From: Paenibacillus montanisoli
GTDB taxonomy: Bacteria; Bacillota; Bacilli; Paenibacillales; Paenibacillaceae
Assembly (NCBI RefSeq): GCF_003268025.1
Contig: NZ_QLUW01000002.1
Span: 868,001 to 932,000, forward strand
Reading direction: 5' to 3'
DNA length: 64,000 nucleotides
Shown here: piece by piece, positions 33,892-42,372 of the stretch
How positions within the stretch are numbered: position 1 is the stretch's first letter
How the letters are laid out: every line of letters starts with the position of its first letter
Notes under the pieces: generated by a model
Told to the model about the DNA's origin: nothing
The model's input: the letters and a program-made list of their open reading frames with translations, nothing else
The model's database searches: none
Translations under genes and position numbers: made by a program

Positions 33892-33934
33892 ACAAAAAGC
33901 ATCAGACCTACGGAAATGGCCGTAAGCTGATGCT
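33892..33934 (-). terminator. Intrinsic terminator after mecA
   Basis: Arms AGCATCAG/CTGATGCT (33899-33906, 33927-33934) enclose a second CTTACGG/CCGTAGG pairing; TTTTTG follows on the minus strand. Confidence 0.85.
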
Positions 33935-33952
33935 TCACTTGAATGCGTGAGA

Positions 33953-34558
33953 TTAAAAATGAGTGCAAATTTCAATAACCGCTTTGGCGGGTACAATCAC
34001 TTTGCCATATTCTTCGAGAACGGCTGTCGTAATGGAGGTCGCTTCGCCATACTCGGCAAGCAGCGCGATTATCGCGTGATATCGCGGCAGCTCGATGCCA
34101 ACGGGCTCGAAAGCCAGCATATATTTGCCGTTGTAGGCGTATAAACGCCCATCCTCGATCAGCTCGGCGCTGTGCAGCTGCTTACAAACCGAGATGACGT
34201 CCTCGATGTCGCGAAACGCGTAAAGCACGATGTCGCTTTGCTCGAGCGTCACTTCCATTTCGTAAACGTCTTCGTCGCTCTCGTCATCTTGGATGTGATC
34301 ATCGGATTTTCCGTTCACTTTGCCGCGTGTCACGATGACGACCATGCCTTGGGCAGGGAGCGCAAACACTTCTACGGCCAGAGGACCGCTGGCGTCAAAG
34401 CCGAGTTCGCTGTAGGCTTGATCCATCATTTCACTGAAAAGCTCGTGTACCTTCGGAATTTCGCGCCACATGTCTTCCTTCTGGATCCCCCGTTCCAGCA
34501 AATCGTCGAACGTCAGGAATATGCGTATTTTATCTTGATTGAGCCGTTCGATTTTCAT
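33953..34558 (-). CDS. mecA: ClpC adaptor protein, MecA/YpbH family
   Basis: Adaptor that brings substrates such as ComK to the ClpCP protease. The 201-residue protein has an N-terminal substrate domain starting MKIERLNQDKIRIFLTFDDLLERGIQKEDMW. An acidic linker (DDHIQDDESDEDVYEMEV) leads to a C-terminal ClpC-binding domain (YAFRDIEDVISVCKQL, with LEEYGKVIVPAKAVIEI). ATG at 34558 has AAAAGGAGG upstream. Beside gudB, as is YpbH (MecB) in B. subtilis; sequence alone does not separate the two paralogues. Confidence 0.92.
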   Translation of the reverse strand: MKIERLNQDKIRIFLTFDDLLERGIQKEDMWREIPKVHELFSEMMDQAYSELGFDASGPLAVEVFALPAQGMVVIVTRGKVNGKSDDHIQDDESDEDVYEMEVTLEQSDIVLYAFRDIEDVISVCKQLHSAELIEDGRLYAYNGKYMLAFEPVGIELPRYHAIIALLAEYGEATSITTAVLEEYGKVIVPAKAVIEICTHF

Positions 34559-34743
34559 GATAGGATCCTCCTTTTCGAGTAGCATCTGCTTCGTATACTC
34601 GGAGCAAAAACCGTCTTCGAAAGCACACTGAACGCGGATAGTATCTGTTATACATAGCGTATGAAGCAGCGATGGAATTGTGATAAATTTGTGTTTATGT
34701 AACTATGTTAGCATGTCTGTTGGTGGAATGCACTAGAGGAAAC

Positions 34744-34801
34744 AAAAAAAGAATCGCCTGCCGTTATTCGTTACTACGTAACAAAACGGCAAAACGATTC
34801 T
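34744..34801 (-). terminator. Intrinsic terminator after the 34827-35147 gene
   Basis: Outer arms AGAATCG/CGATTCT (34750-34756, 34795-34801) and an inner GCCGTT/AACGGC stem, then a seven-T run on the minus strand. The other ~180 nt up to mecA show no further recognised feature. Confidence 0.85.
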
Positions 34802-34826
34802 AAAAGTTGCGGATTTAATGCGGATT

Positions 34827-35147
34827 TTAATGAGGCTTTGCCTCCGCTTTAATTTGATCTACCTGCTCCTTGACGCCGGGGTCGCTGTTAAGCAGCACTT
34901 CAATTTGTCCCCATGCGTCTCCGGACTCTTTTGCGGAAGCGCCTGAACGCTTTGGGGCGGCATGGTGCACCGCTTCCCTATCGAACTTCCTGCTGATGAC
35001 CGCTCCCATCGCCCTTCTCGTCATGCCATTCACGGCATTGCCCGCGGCGCTGCTCGCCCATGCGAACATGCCCGGCCTTCTCTTCGCCACATATGCCGCC
35101 GCTGCCATCCCGGCAAGGCTCCCAATTAGAAATCCCGACCATTTCAT
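34827..35147 (-). CDS. Small membrane-associated protein of unknown function
   Basis: A 106-residue protein with a glycine/alanine-rich N-terminal hydrophobic stretch (about residues 4-21, FLIGSLAGMAAAAYVA) and then a basic, polar body. The second half has a soluble helix (WGQIEVLLNSDPGVKEQVDQIKAEA). It looks like the YtxH-type small envelope proteins but lacks a decisive motif. ATG at 35147 has AGGAGG 7 nt upstream, and it has its own terminator. Function unknown. Confidence 0.7.
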   Translation of the reverse strand: MKWSGFLIGSLAGMAAAAYVAKRRPGMFAWASSAAGNAVNGMTRRAMGAVISRKFDREAVHHAAPKRSGASAKESGDAWGQIEVLLNSDPGVKEQVDQIKAEAKPH

Positions 35148-35326
35148 CGGCAATCCTCCTATGCTAAATGCTACTTCCGGTTCGCATTTAGCTTTACCTT
35201 GGCAGGCGGAGGTCAATCCATCACAAATTTAGGAAGTAGTAAAGTTCGGTTCATTTTGGAAATATGATAAAATAAGTGCATTCTGCCTTGGCATTACCAA
35301 CATGAAGGCAACAGGAGGTTGACAGC

Positions 35327-36307
35327 ATGCCGCTTCGCAAAAAGCATTCCCTCTCCATTATTTTATTGGCAGCCGCGCTGCTTGCAGCAGGGTGCGGCGA
35401 ATCGTCAAACCGCACGAATAACGCTACGGCGCCGGATGCTGCCAATCAGCCTTCAGCGAATGTGACGGAGCCTGCCCCGGCAAACGGCAATACGGCCGCG
35501 AACGCAAACGAAGGAACGTCCGGCGATACTCCAGTCAATCAGCCCGCGAACAACGGGACAAATAATACGCCAGAGGCGAATGCGCCTGCTGCGGAAGAGC
35601 CGTCCCCGGAGCCCGCACCGGAGCCGGAGCCGCAGCCCGTAACGAAGCTGTATAAGATGAATAAAGTGTACAGCTTCGTTCCGATTGACAAGGCGGCAAC
35701 GAGCAACAAGGTCGTGCTGCTCACCTTCGATGACGGCCCTAAAGAAGACGAAATGCTCAGCTCGATGCTCGATACGCTTGATAAGCATAAAGCGAAAGCG
35801 ATCTTCTTCGTTAACGGATACCGCGTCAAGGAGCACCCTGAGCTGCTTAAAAAAATTGCCGATCGCGGGCAAACGATCGGCAACCATTCCTGGGATCACA
35901 TCAATTTGAAAAAAGAATCGCAAGCCTCTGTCCAGAAACAGGTCGGCGACGTCCAGAAGATCGTCAAAGACGTCGTTGGCACAGAGCCGGTTTTCTTCCG
36001 TCCGCCGTTTGGGCTCGGCAGCGATTATGTGAAGAAACTTGTCCGCGAGCATGGCATGCTCTATATGACCTGGTCCAACGGCTCCCTGGATTGGGACAGC
36101 AGCACGAAGAACAAACCGGACAAAGTCATCGCCAACGTGCTGGATCAGCTTCACCCGGGGGTAAACATTCTCATGCACGAGCTGCCTTGGACGGCCGAAG
36201 CGCTGGATGAGCTGCTCACGAAGCTGGAAAGCAAAGGTTACGGGTTCATAGACCCGGCTACGATCGATCTTGGTCTCGACGAGAAGCCGCAGAAGACCGC
36301 AAAGTAA
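35327..36307 (+). CDS. Polysaccharide deacetylase lipoprotein
   Basis: A 326-residue exported enzyme with lipobox LLAAGC (Cys23), then a low-complexity Asn/Ala/Pro/Glu linker (about 24-106) and a NodB-type deacetylase domain. Catalytic motifs are all present: TFDDGP (Asp135, Asp136), GNHSWDH (metal-binding His187 and His191), RPPFG, WSNGSLDW and ILMHEL. Probable substrates are N-acetylated cell-wall sugars such as peptidoglycan. ATG has AGGAGG upstream. Its last 50 nt overlap the end of the convergent phosphoesterase gene. Confidence 0.92.
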   Translation: MPLRKKHSLSIILLAAALLAAGCGESSNRTNNATAPDAANQPSANVTEPAPANGNTAANANEGTSGDTPVNQPANNGTNNTPEANAPAAEEPSPEPAPEPEPQPVTKLYKMNKVYSFVPIDKAATSNKVVLLTFDDGPKEDEMLSSMLDTLDKHKAKAIFFVNGYRVKEHPELLKKIADRGQTIGNHSWDHINLKKESQASVQKQVGDVQKIVKDVVGTEPVFFRPPFGLGSDYVKKLVREHGMLYMTWSNGSLDWDSSTKNKPDKVIANVLDQLHPGVNILMHELPWTAEALDELLTKLESKGYGFIDPATIDLGLDEKPQKTAK

Positions 36308-37133
36308 TGCGGTGAAATTGAGCCGGCGCTCCCAAGCGGATCGGCAATCTGGATGTACCGAAACCATTGCTGACGAACAGCCGGGGCCCTTTGGCTCCGG
36401 CTTTTTCGCGCGGCGGGCAATCGAACCATCCGCTTGAGTAGCCGGAATAGTTCGTTCCGCGCCACACAGGCCCGATAATCGGCAGCTTAATTTGGCCGCC
36501 GTGCGTATGGCCGGACAGGATGAGATCTACCTCCTGTTTTTGACCGTCATTCATCCGCTTCGCAAGTATCGGATCATGGGCCAGCAAGATGGTGAATGGT
36601 TTGCCATCGCCGCCTAATTCCTCGGTTTCGCTGAGAGCCAAATCCAGCCGGTCCTTCTCGGTACGCGGATCATCGACGCCGGCGAGCCGGATTCGGCTCC
36701 CGTCCCGCTGCTCCAGGATGACCGATTCATTCACGAGGAGCCCGACTCTCTCTTCCCGCAGCATAACTTCAAAAGGCCTCATGTCTTCGTCGTAATCGTG
36801 ATTGCCGAACACCATGTAAATCGGCGCGATCCGAGCCAGCTGCTTGATATTGCCCCGGGATCTGGCAAGCGGAACTCTTCTTTCCCGCAAATCCCCGCCG
36901 ATCAGCACCAAGTCGGCGCCTCCGGCCGCTGTTATCCGTTCAATCTCCTCATCGGAAACTAACCTTCTATGTATATCCGTTATCAATAAGAGCGTCGTCC
37001 CGTCAAAAGCGGGCGGAAGCCGATCGAACGAAACCGTCTGCTCATCCAGCCGGTACCTGTAGGACGTCTTCACCATGACGCCCAGCATTGCTATCGATGC
37101 CGCAGCGGCAGTTATCAAGACCCATATCCACAC
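36258..37133 (-). CDS. Metallophosphoesterase, YpbG-like
   Basis: Calcineurin-type phosphoesterase with an N-terminal membrane anchor (about residues 3-20). The dimetal motifs are complete: TDIH, GGDLRE, GNHDYDE, LLAHDP and SGHTHGGQ. The 291-residue length and the position near the CPBP protease fit B. subtilis YpbG. Start is GTG at 37133 with GGGGGAGGTG upstream. The 3' end overlaps the deacetylase gene by 50 nt tail to tail, and its last ~17 codons are therefore constrained on both strands. Substrate unknown. Confidence 0.9.
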   Translation of the reverse strand: MWIWVLITAAAASIAMLGVMVKTSYRYRLDEQTVSFDRLPPAFDGTTLLLITDIHRRLVSDEEIERITAAGGADLVLIGGDLRERRVPLARSRGNIKQLARIAPIYMVFGNHDYDEDMRPFEVMLREERVGLLVNESVILEQRDGSRIRLAGVDDPRTEKDRLDLALSETEELGGDGKPFTILLAHDPILAKRMNDGQKQEVDLILSGHTHGGQIKLPIIGPVWRGTNYSGYSSGWFDCPPREKAGAKGPRLFVSNGFGTSRLPIRLGAPAQFHRITLRSSAASRRDQDRS

Positions 37134-37172
37134 GAAATCGAAGCACCTCCCCCAATGCTGCTTTCCTCATGG

Positions 37173-37397
37173 TTATTCGAATTGTTTCCCCCATAAAAGC
37201 AGTCCAACCATTAGCAGTAAAAAAAGAAAAATAAGTACCAGGTAAAACAAGTTTGCCATCTGCTGTTTATTAGAAGGATGCTTAAAACGGCGCGACGTCA
37301 GCGGCGCGTCTTCCGAGGCCGCCGCTGTTTCGCTGCGCGCGCGCGCAGCCTGCGCGCCGACGTATTTTCTGCTGCCAAATTTCTTTACTCTGCTCAT
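37173..37397 (-). CDS. Small single-pass membrane protein, unknown
   Basis: A 74-residue protein with a strongly basic, alanine-rich N-terminal half (MSRVKKFGSRKYVGAQAARAR...) and one C-terminal membrane segment (about residues 50-70). By the positive-inside rule the N-terminus is cytoplasmic. Its ATG overlaps the stop of the CPBP protease gene (ATGA), so the two are coupled. No family recognised. Confidence 0.6.
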   Translation of the reverse strand: MSRVKKFGSRKYVGAQAARARSETAAASEDAPLTSRRFKHPSNKQQMANLFYLVLIFLFLLLMVGLLLWGKQFE

Positions 37398-37987
37398 GCT
37401 TCCCTCCGAAATCGAATCACAAGGCCCATAATCATATCAATGAGGAAATGTGCAATAATCGGGGCCCAAAGCGTGCCTGTCTTGATGTAGATCCAGCCTA
37501 GCGCGTAGCTGATCGCAAACACTAGACCCGTCGGGATCCAGTGTTTCAAATACCGGACATGGATCGTTGCAAAGATAATGCTCGTCCAGTACGGACCGAT
37601 TCCATGCTGAATCGCGCCGCGAAACAGCGTCTCCTCGCAAATAGACACAATCAGCGACAGAACGACGATGTGCCAGGTCGCGCGATTTTTAAATATCCGT
37701 TCGTTTACGCCGCCGTCATCGTTCGCTTCTTCCGGCACGAAACGGGCGGTAAGAAAATCGATGGCGATGACGAGGGCCGCCAATCCGGCTCCGAAATACA
37801 GATACTTCAAACCTTCTGGAGGAGCAAATAATAAAAATGGGTTCCGCTTCTGAAAAAGCAGCCAAATAAAACCGATAACTAGAGTTATTGCTTGTGTTGC
37901 GTACAAATTGATAAGCAGCATGCGATCGTCGATCTGGTCCACGGTCACCGGTTTTATCTTCAATTTGCGGAGATCGAATTTTTTCAT
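37394..37987 (-). CDS. CPBP-family intramembrane metalloprotease
   Basis: A 197-residue membrane protein with about five to six hydrophobic segments and the CAAX-protease/bacteriocin-processing motifs: EETLFR (Glu118, Glu119, Arg123), FATIH (histidine of motif 2) and HFLID near the C-terminus. Such proteins are Rce1-like glutamate-type or metal-dependent proteases. B. subtilis has ypbD near here. The natural substrate is unknown. Coupled to the downstream 74-residue gene and divergent from 38115-39041. Confidence 0.88.
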   Translation of the reverse strand: MKKFDLRKLKIKPVTVDQIDDRMLLINLYATQAITLVIGFIWLLFQKRNPFLLFAPPEGLKYLYFGAGLAALVIAIDFLTARFVPEEANDDGGVNERIFKNRATWHIVVLSLIVSICEETLFRGAIQHGIGPYWTSIIFATIHVRYLKHWIPTGLVFAISYALGWIYIKTGTLWAPIIAHFLIDMIMGLVIRFRREA

Positions 37988-38114
37988 GTCCAGCTCCCTG
38001 CCATGGAAGGTTCATATTTCCTTTTCAAAGCTTTTACCCTATACTAGTAGGACAATTGAATCATTTGACAGAATCCGACGATTATTGACGAAATAATGGA
38101 TGAAGGAGATAAAC

Positions 38115-39041
38115 ATGGAGAAACGACTGACACGCACCGAAATGCTCTTTAGTCTAGGATTTCTATTCATGCTCGTTATCGCCGTCGGAGCCTTCTTCTA
38201 TGGCGTAAAGATAGGCTCGGAACAAACCGAAGCGAAGCTGGTCGAGAATACGAAGCATCTCAGCGGCAATAATCCTGGCATCGCAACCGCCTATCAGCAG
38301 CAGGATCTGGTTTCATTCTATCATACCGTATTTTTGCCCTATCGTGAATTTCAAACAAGCTGGTTCGAAACGATCCATAAACTAACCTCCCAGCAGCTGA
38401 CCGATGTCAGCTCTGCGCTAAAGGAATTATCCAGCGTAGCGGAGCAAAAATATGACGAAGCCGAGCATGCCTCCGTACCGAAAAGCTCCCCGCTTTTGGA
38501 AACCGCCCAGCTGCAGCTCCTGAAGAGCCTGCGAATGTTCAGCGAAACGGCTCAGCGAGCCGCTGTTTCTGCTAAAGACATGAATACTGCCGATCTCATG
38601 AAAGCTCTAGAGAAGGATGCTTACTATACGCAAGGCGTGAAGTTTGCGGTGGCCGGCCAGCAAAGCTACTACGAGTCGATGCTGAAATGGAGCTCGTCGG
38701 TCAATCCGAACATTCCGAATCATTATGATGCTTCTGCCGTCCTGACCATCGAGCAATGGAAGCCGCTTCCGCTCACCGTCAAAAACAAGCTGATGGCCGA
38801 CCAGCTCAATGCCCGCAAGGAGCTGTCGCCATTCTATCCGCAGGATCTTTCGTCCCGTGTCGATCAATTTATTTATTCAGGCCAAGCGAACAACATGAAG
38901 ATGAAGTCGGTCGATGCCATCGTTGACCTGCTCATCAGCACCGAAGCGGTTCGCTCGGGCGATTTCAGCCAAAGCAAAGCCGAGCTGTACGCGAAAGAAC
39001 TGCTTCCACAGCTTCCATTCTTCTTTCCGGAGACCGAATAG
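38115..39041 (+). CDS. Membrane-anchored protein of unknown function
   Basis: A 308-residue protein with one N-terminal membrane segment (about residues 10-32, after MEKRLTRTEM) and a large, mostly helical extracytoplasmic part with many polar and aromatic residues (AYQQQDLVSFYHTVFLPYREFQTSWFETI). ATG at 38115 follows GAAGGAG; an in-frame ATG five codons earlier overlaps that site. No catalytic or binding motif recognised. Divergent from the CPBP gene and convergent with the rhodanese gene. Confidence 0.75.
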   Translation: MEKRLTRTEMLFSLGFLFMLVIAVGAFFYGVKIGSEQTEAKLVENTKHLSGNNPGIATAYQQQDLVSFYHTVFLPYREFQTSWFETIHKLTSQQLTDVSSALKELSSVAEQKYDEAEHASVPKSSPLLETAQLQLLKSLRMFSETAQRAAVSAKDMNTADLMKALEKDAYYTQGVKFAVAGQQSYYESMLKWSSSVNPNIPNHYDASAVLTIEQWKPLPLTVKNKLMADQLNARKELSPFYPQDLSSRVDQFIYSGQANNMKMKSVDAIVDLLISTEAVRSGDFSQSKAELYAKELLPQLPFFFPETE

Positions 39042-39048
39042 CGCGTCC

Positions 39049-39378
39049 TTAATCGTATTGAAAGCCATCCAAAGAGGATACGGCAGCCATGCCGCCAATG
39101 ACATTGGCGAGGTTGCCGTATCCTTTTTCGCTTAAATAACGGCAAACCGCGACGCTTCTTACGCCGTGCGCGCAAATGACATAGACCGGCCGTTCGCGCT
39201 CGATCTCGTTTTCACGTTCTTGAAATGAAGAAAGCGGCATTAATGTACTGTTATCTAAATGATAATAATTCCATTCATCAAGTTCTCTCACGTCGATAAT
39301 TTGATCGAGCGCGAGCTTCCCTTCCCGCACGAGCGCCAAAAACGGCTCCGGCTCGATATTGCTCCATCTTTCCAACAA
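39049..39378 (-). CDS. Rhodanese-like domain protein
   Basis: A single rhodanese domain of 109 residues. The active-site loop CAHGVRS has the catalytic Cys69, preceded by IIDVRELDEW near the N-terminus, which is typical. Such proteins carry persulfide sulfur between partners or act in thiol redox chemistry. Start is TTG at 39378 with GGGGG upstream. It stands alone on this strand between two plus-strand genes. Confidence 0.88.
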   Translation of the reverse strand: MLERWSNIEPEPFLALVREGKLALDQIIDVRELDEWNYYHLDNSTLMPLSSFQERENEIERERPVYVICAHGVRSVAVCRYLSEKGYGNLANVIGGMAAVSSLDGFQYD

Positions 39379-39439
39379 TTACGCCCCCTTTTCACGGTCG
39401 ATCATAACGAAAATTTCACATTTGGGCAAGTTTTAATGA

Positions 39440-39467
39440 TTGCATTTTCCATAATACTTGTTAAAAT
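39440..39467 (+). promoter_or_regulatory. Sigma-A promoter of serA
   Basis: TTGCAT (39440-39445), 16-nt spacer and TAAAAT (39462-39467). Predicted start near 39474 leaves a leader of about 165 nt before serA. Confidence 0.7.
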
Positions 39468-39473
39468 AGTAAA

Positions 39474-39637
39474 CATTAATGTAGCCTGGTTCTGTTGGTC
39501 CATCCGGTACAACAATAGCTTGACGTGTGATCGTGTGAACAGACCCTCGCCTAAGAAGCCGCCCAGCGCGGTTTCTTAACGAGGGTCTTTCACTTCTACT
39601 ATACATCATCATACAAACGCTCAGGAGGCAACCCAAC
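39474..39637 (+). ncRNA. Structured serA leader with strong hairpin
   Basis: The leader holds a long hairpin at 39542-39587. GACCCTCG pairs with CGAGGGTC, and inside TAAGAAGCCGC pairs with GCGGTTTCTTA (one G-U), about 19 bp in all. TTTCACTTCT follows, a weak terminator tail. A smaller TGTTG/CAACA stem lies upstream. The serA AGGAGG lies about 45 nt after the hairpin. No T-box or known riboswitch consensus is seen. Regulatory function is inferred. Confidence 0.5.
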
Positions 39638-41230
39638 ATGTTTAAAGTATTGGTCTCAGATCCAATCAGCGATCTGGGCATTCAACAGCTAGTGGATGCG
39701 CAGGATGTCGCTGTCGACAAAAAACCGGGATTAAGCGAGGATGAGCTCGTCGCCATTATCGGCGAATACGACGCGCTTCTCGTACGGAGCCAGACACGCG
39801 TAACAGCCCGCATCATGGATGCAGGCAAATCGCTCAAGGTGATCGGCCGCGCCGGAGTCGGAGTGGACAACATCGACTTGGAAGCAGCTACGCAACGCGG
39901 AATTATTGTCATTAACGCGCCAGACGGCAATACCATCACAACCTGCGAGCATACTTTCGCCATGATGATGTCGGTTGCCCGCTTCATTCCTCAAGCTTAC
40001 TTGAAAACGGTAGGCGGCGAATGGGACCGCAAATCGTTCCTAGGCGTTGAGCTTCGCAACAAAGTGCTCGGCGTACTCGGCATGGGACGCATCGGCAGCG
40101 AAGTAGCTAAGCGCGCGAAAGCGTTCGGCATGGAAATTTGGGGATACGACCCGTTCTTGACCGAGGAACGCGCAGAGAAGCTCGGTATTCGGTTGTCCTC
40201 CGTGGATGATATCGTGCGCAACGCCGACTTTATGACCGTTCATACGCCGCTCACGCCGGAAACGCGCCATATGATCTCCCGTGCGCAATTCGAAGTGATG
40301 AAAAAAGGGATGCGCATCGTGAACTGCGCGCGCGGCGGCATTATCGACGAGCATGCGCTAGTTGAAGCGATCGATCAAGGCATCGTAGCCGGAGCAGCTT
40401 TCGACGTATTCGAAGTTGAACCGCCTGCAGCCGATCACCCGTTCCTGAAGCATCCGAAAATCATCGTGACGCCTCACCTTGGCGCCTCGACCGTCGAAGC
40501 GCAAGAGAACGTGGCGATCGATGTTTCCGAGCAAGTATTGAACATTTTGCGCGATAAGCCGTTTATGAACGCGGTCAACATGCCGCCGATTCCGGCTAAC
40601 GTATTGAGCAAGCTTCAACCGTACTTCAGCCTTGGCGAGAAGCTCGGCAGCTTTATCGCTCAATTGACCGAAGGCGCCGTAGAAGAAATTACGGTGAGCT
40701 ACGCCGGCGACCTGGCTGAAGTCGATACGCAGCCGCTTACGCGTTATATCGTTCGCGGTGTACTCTCGCACCACCTGGGCTCGGAGCAAGTCAACGTCGT
40801 CAATTCGATGCACCTTGCGAAAGAGCGCCATGTGAACATCGTCGTTCAGAATTCGCACGAAGCGCGTGACTTCACGAACTCCATTACCGTCAAGCTGCGC
40901 TCCAAAGTAGCTACTCGCCTCGTTACAGGCACAATGCTGACCGGCTACGGTCCGCGGATCGTTCAGATCGACCGCTTCCCCGTCGACGTTGCGCCGGAAG
41001 GCAACATCATTCTGATCTCGCATAACGATAAACCGGGCATTATCGGTAATGTCGGCATGCTGCTCGGAAATAACAACGTCAACATCGCAACGATGCAAGT
41101 AGGACGCGAGCTTGTCGGCGGCTCTGCGATCATGGTGCTGACCGTGGACAAAGGCGTTTCCAAGGACGTTATTTCGGAGCTTGTGAACCTGCCTGATTTG
41201 AACAAAGCGAAGGAAATCAAACTCGTATAA
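39638..41230 (+). CDS. serA: D-3-phosphoglycerate dehydrogenase
   Basis: First step of serine synthesis, oxidising 3-phosphoglycerate. The 530-residue protein is the long form. The substrate-binding region comes first (LLVRSQTRVT), then the Rossmann domain with GVLGMGRIGSEVAKRAKAFGM. Next come NCARGGIIDEHAL and the catalytic His in TPHLGASTVEAQENVA. An intermediate domain and a C-terminal ACT domain (IILISHNDKPGIIGNVGMLLG), where serine usually binds, end the protein. ATG follows AGGAGG. Single gene with its own leader and terminator. Confidence 0.97.
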   Translation: MFKVLVSDPISDLGIQQLVDAQDVAVDKKPGLSEDELVAIIGEYDALLVRSQTRVTARIMDAGKSLKVIGRAGVGVDNIDLEAATQRGIIVINAPDGNTITTCEHTFAMMMSVARFIPQAYLKTVGGEWDRKSFLGVELRNKVLGVLGMGRIGSEVAKRAKAFGMEIWGYDPFLTEERAEKLGIRLSSVDDIVRNADFMTVHTPLTPETRHMISRAQFEVMKKGMRIVNCARGGIIDEHALVEAIDQGIVAGAAFDVFEVEPPAADHPFLKHPKIIVTPHLGASTVEAQENVAIDVSEQVLNILRDKPFMNAVNMPPIPANVLSKLQPYFSLGEKLGSFIAQLTEGAVEEITVSYAGDLAEVDTQPLTRYIVRGVLSHHLGSEQVNVVNSMHLAKERHVNIVVQNSHEARDFTNSITVKLRSKVATRLVTGTMLTGYGPRIVQIDRFPVDVAPEGNIILISHNDKPGIIGNVGMLLGNNNVNIATMQVGRELVGGSAIMVLTVDKGVSKDVISELVNLPDLNKAKEIKLV

Positions 41231-41237
41231 ACTGCAA

Positions 41238-41273
41238 AGCTCCGACCCTCTTCGAGGGCCGGAGCTGTTTTTT
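41238..41273 (+). terminator. Intrinsic terminator after serA
   Basis: AGCTCCG...CCGGAGCT with an inner CCCTC/GAGGG stem and then GTTTTTTAT, 8 nt after the serA stop. Confidence 0.92.
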
Positions 41274-41366
41274 ATCCGAAAACCGAATTTTTACAATGAA
41301 AATGTTTCACGACCAACAAGATTTGTCTACTTCCTTCAACAAGAACCGACTTTCGAAGGATGCCAG

Positions 41367-41762
41367 ATGCAAACTGAGGTGATTATTGTGGAAGAGTTCC
41401 TTTCACGAATGAAGCACAAGCACGGAAGGACCATAGACGGAAGGCGACATATATGGGATGTAGAAAAACTGTGGGAGATATCCAAACACTTACCCGTTCA
41501 TAAAATCAAGATAGACTCCATAAAGGAACTTGATCAGGATTGTTGGTTTGCGGATAGCCGGAGCGCACCCATTCCAACCATACGCAATGTTGCTCGTCAT
41601 TGTCAGAGAATCATTAACGCAAACATGGAGTACCCCATACTATTATGTGCCGATGGGCAGTTGATTGATGGAGGCCATCGAATCGCAAAAGCACTGATCG
41701 AAGAAAAAAGTGAAATCGATGCCGTCTTTATACAATTGCCGCCAGCGGACGTCATTCTATAA
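41367..41762 (+). CDS. ParB-like N-terminal domain orphan
   Basis: A 131-residue protein whose end carries ILLCADGQLIDGGHRIAKAL, close to the ParB/Spo0J box II region (GxHR). Upstream, HKIKIDSIKELDQDCWF fits the preceding strand. There is no HTH DNA-binding domain, so it is not a partition protein as such; stand-alone domains of this fold can be CTPases or kinases. Start is ATG 41367 (GAAGGA upstream) or GTG 41388 (GAGGTGA). The gene is more AT-rich than serA and lies beside the IS-bounded patch, suggesting it was acquired. Confidence 0.65.
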   Translation: MQTEVIIVEEFLSRMKHKHGRTIDGRRHIWDVEKLWEISKHLPVHKIKIDSIKELDQDCWFADSRSAPIPTIRNVARHCQRIINANMEYPILLCADGQLIDGGHRIAKALIEEKSEIDAVFIQLPPADVIL

Positions 41763-41880
41763 AGAAAATAAGAGGGGGTCCCAAAAGGTCATGAATTGAC
41801 CTGAGGGGCACCCACTTTTTTTACGCTTACTTTTATGCAGAGGGCAAAATTATTGATCCTAGATGTCATTGTTATATCTT

Positions 41881-42372
41881 TTACGTTTCTCTAGAATATC
41901 TCAAGATAAACTGAAAGAATTTTAAGTGTAGTGTTGTAACGAATAAGTAAAACGAAAACGAATAAAGCAAAGTCCAGCCGTGAAATTTGAAAACATTAAA
42001 AAATATGGCTAACCATTCAAGGCAAACAGCTAAAAGTGACCACACAATTACATACACCGTAAAGTAAAGTCCGTTTGGATTTAATTTGTCAAATAAATAT
42101 ACAGATAGTAGCGCATAAGGGGAGTACATGAAGTATGTGATTACATCTGTCAATTCATATTTCTTAAGATCGTTGATATCGTACAAATCTAAGGGAGGAG
42201 TTGCGATTGTATGATCCATGATGATAGCAACAGTAACGCTGAATAAGATAACCAGTATAGAAATTACACGAGGATATCTTTTGGGGACAAATAATAGCCA
42301 AGTGTAGCCTAAAACACAATTAAGAATGACAAACCATTCGTTCTGGTCAAATTTTACGGGTAAAGGCAACAT
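41881..42372 (-). CDS. Multi-pass membrane protein, CBO0543-like
   Basis: A 163-residue, highly hydrophobic protein with about five membrane segments and the aromatic pattern LEWLAIFFNVFKFHGWTLLYSFSFYLFVT typical of the CBO0543 group of small Firmicute membrane proteins. Its ATG overlaps the stop of the next gene (TGAATG), so the pair is co-translated. Base composition is clearly lower in GC than the flanking res and ser genes. Function unknown; these proteins are often found as adjacent pairs. Confidence 0.7.
   Translation of the reverse strand: MLPLPVKFDQNEWFVILNCVLGYTWLLFVPKRYPRVISILVILFSVTVAIIMDHTIATPPLDLYDINDLKKYELTDVITYFMYSPYALLSVYLFDKLNPNGLYFTVYVIVWSLLAVCLEWLAIFFNVFKFHGWTLLYSFSFYLFVTTLHLKFFQFILRYSRET

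Noticed and set aside
39474-39637. T-box riboswitch for serA
   Set aside because: No AGGGTGG-type T-box sequence or specifier-loop layout; the leader is also short for a T-box.
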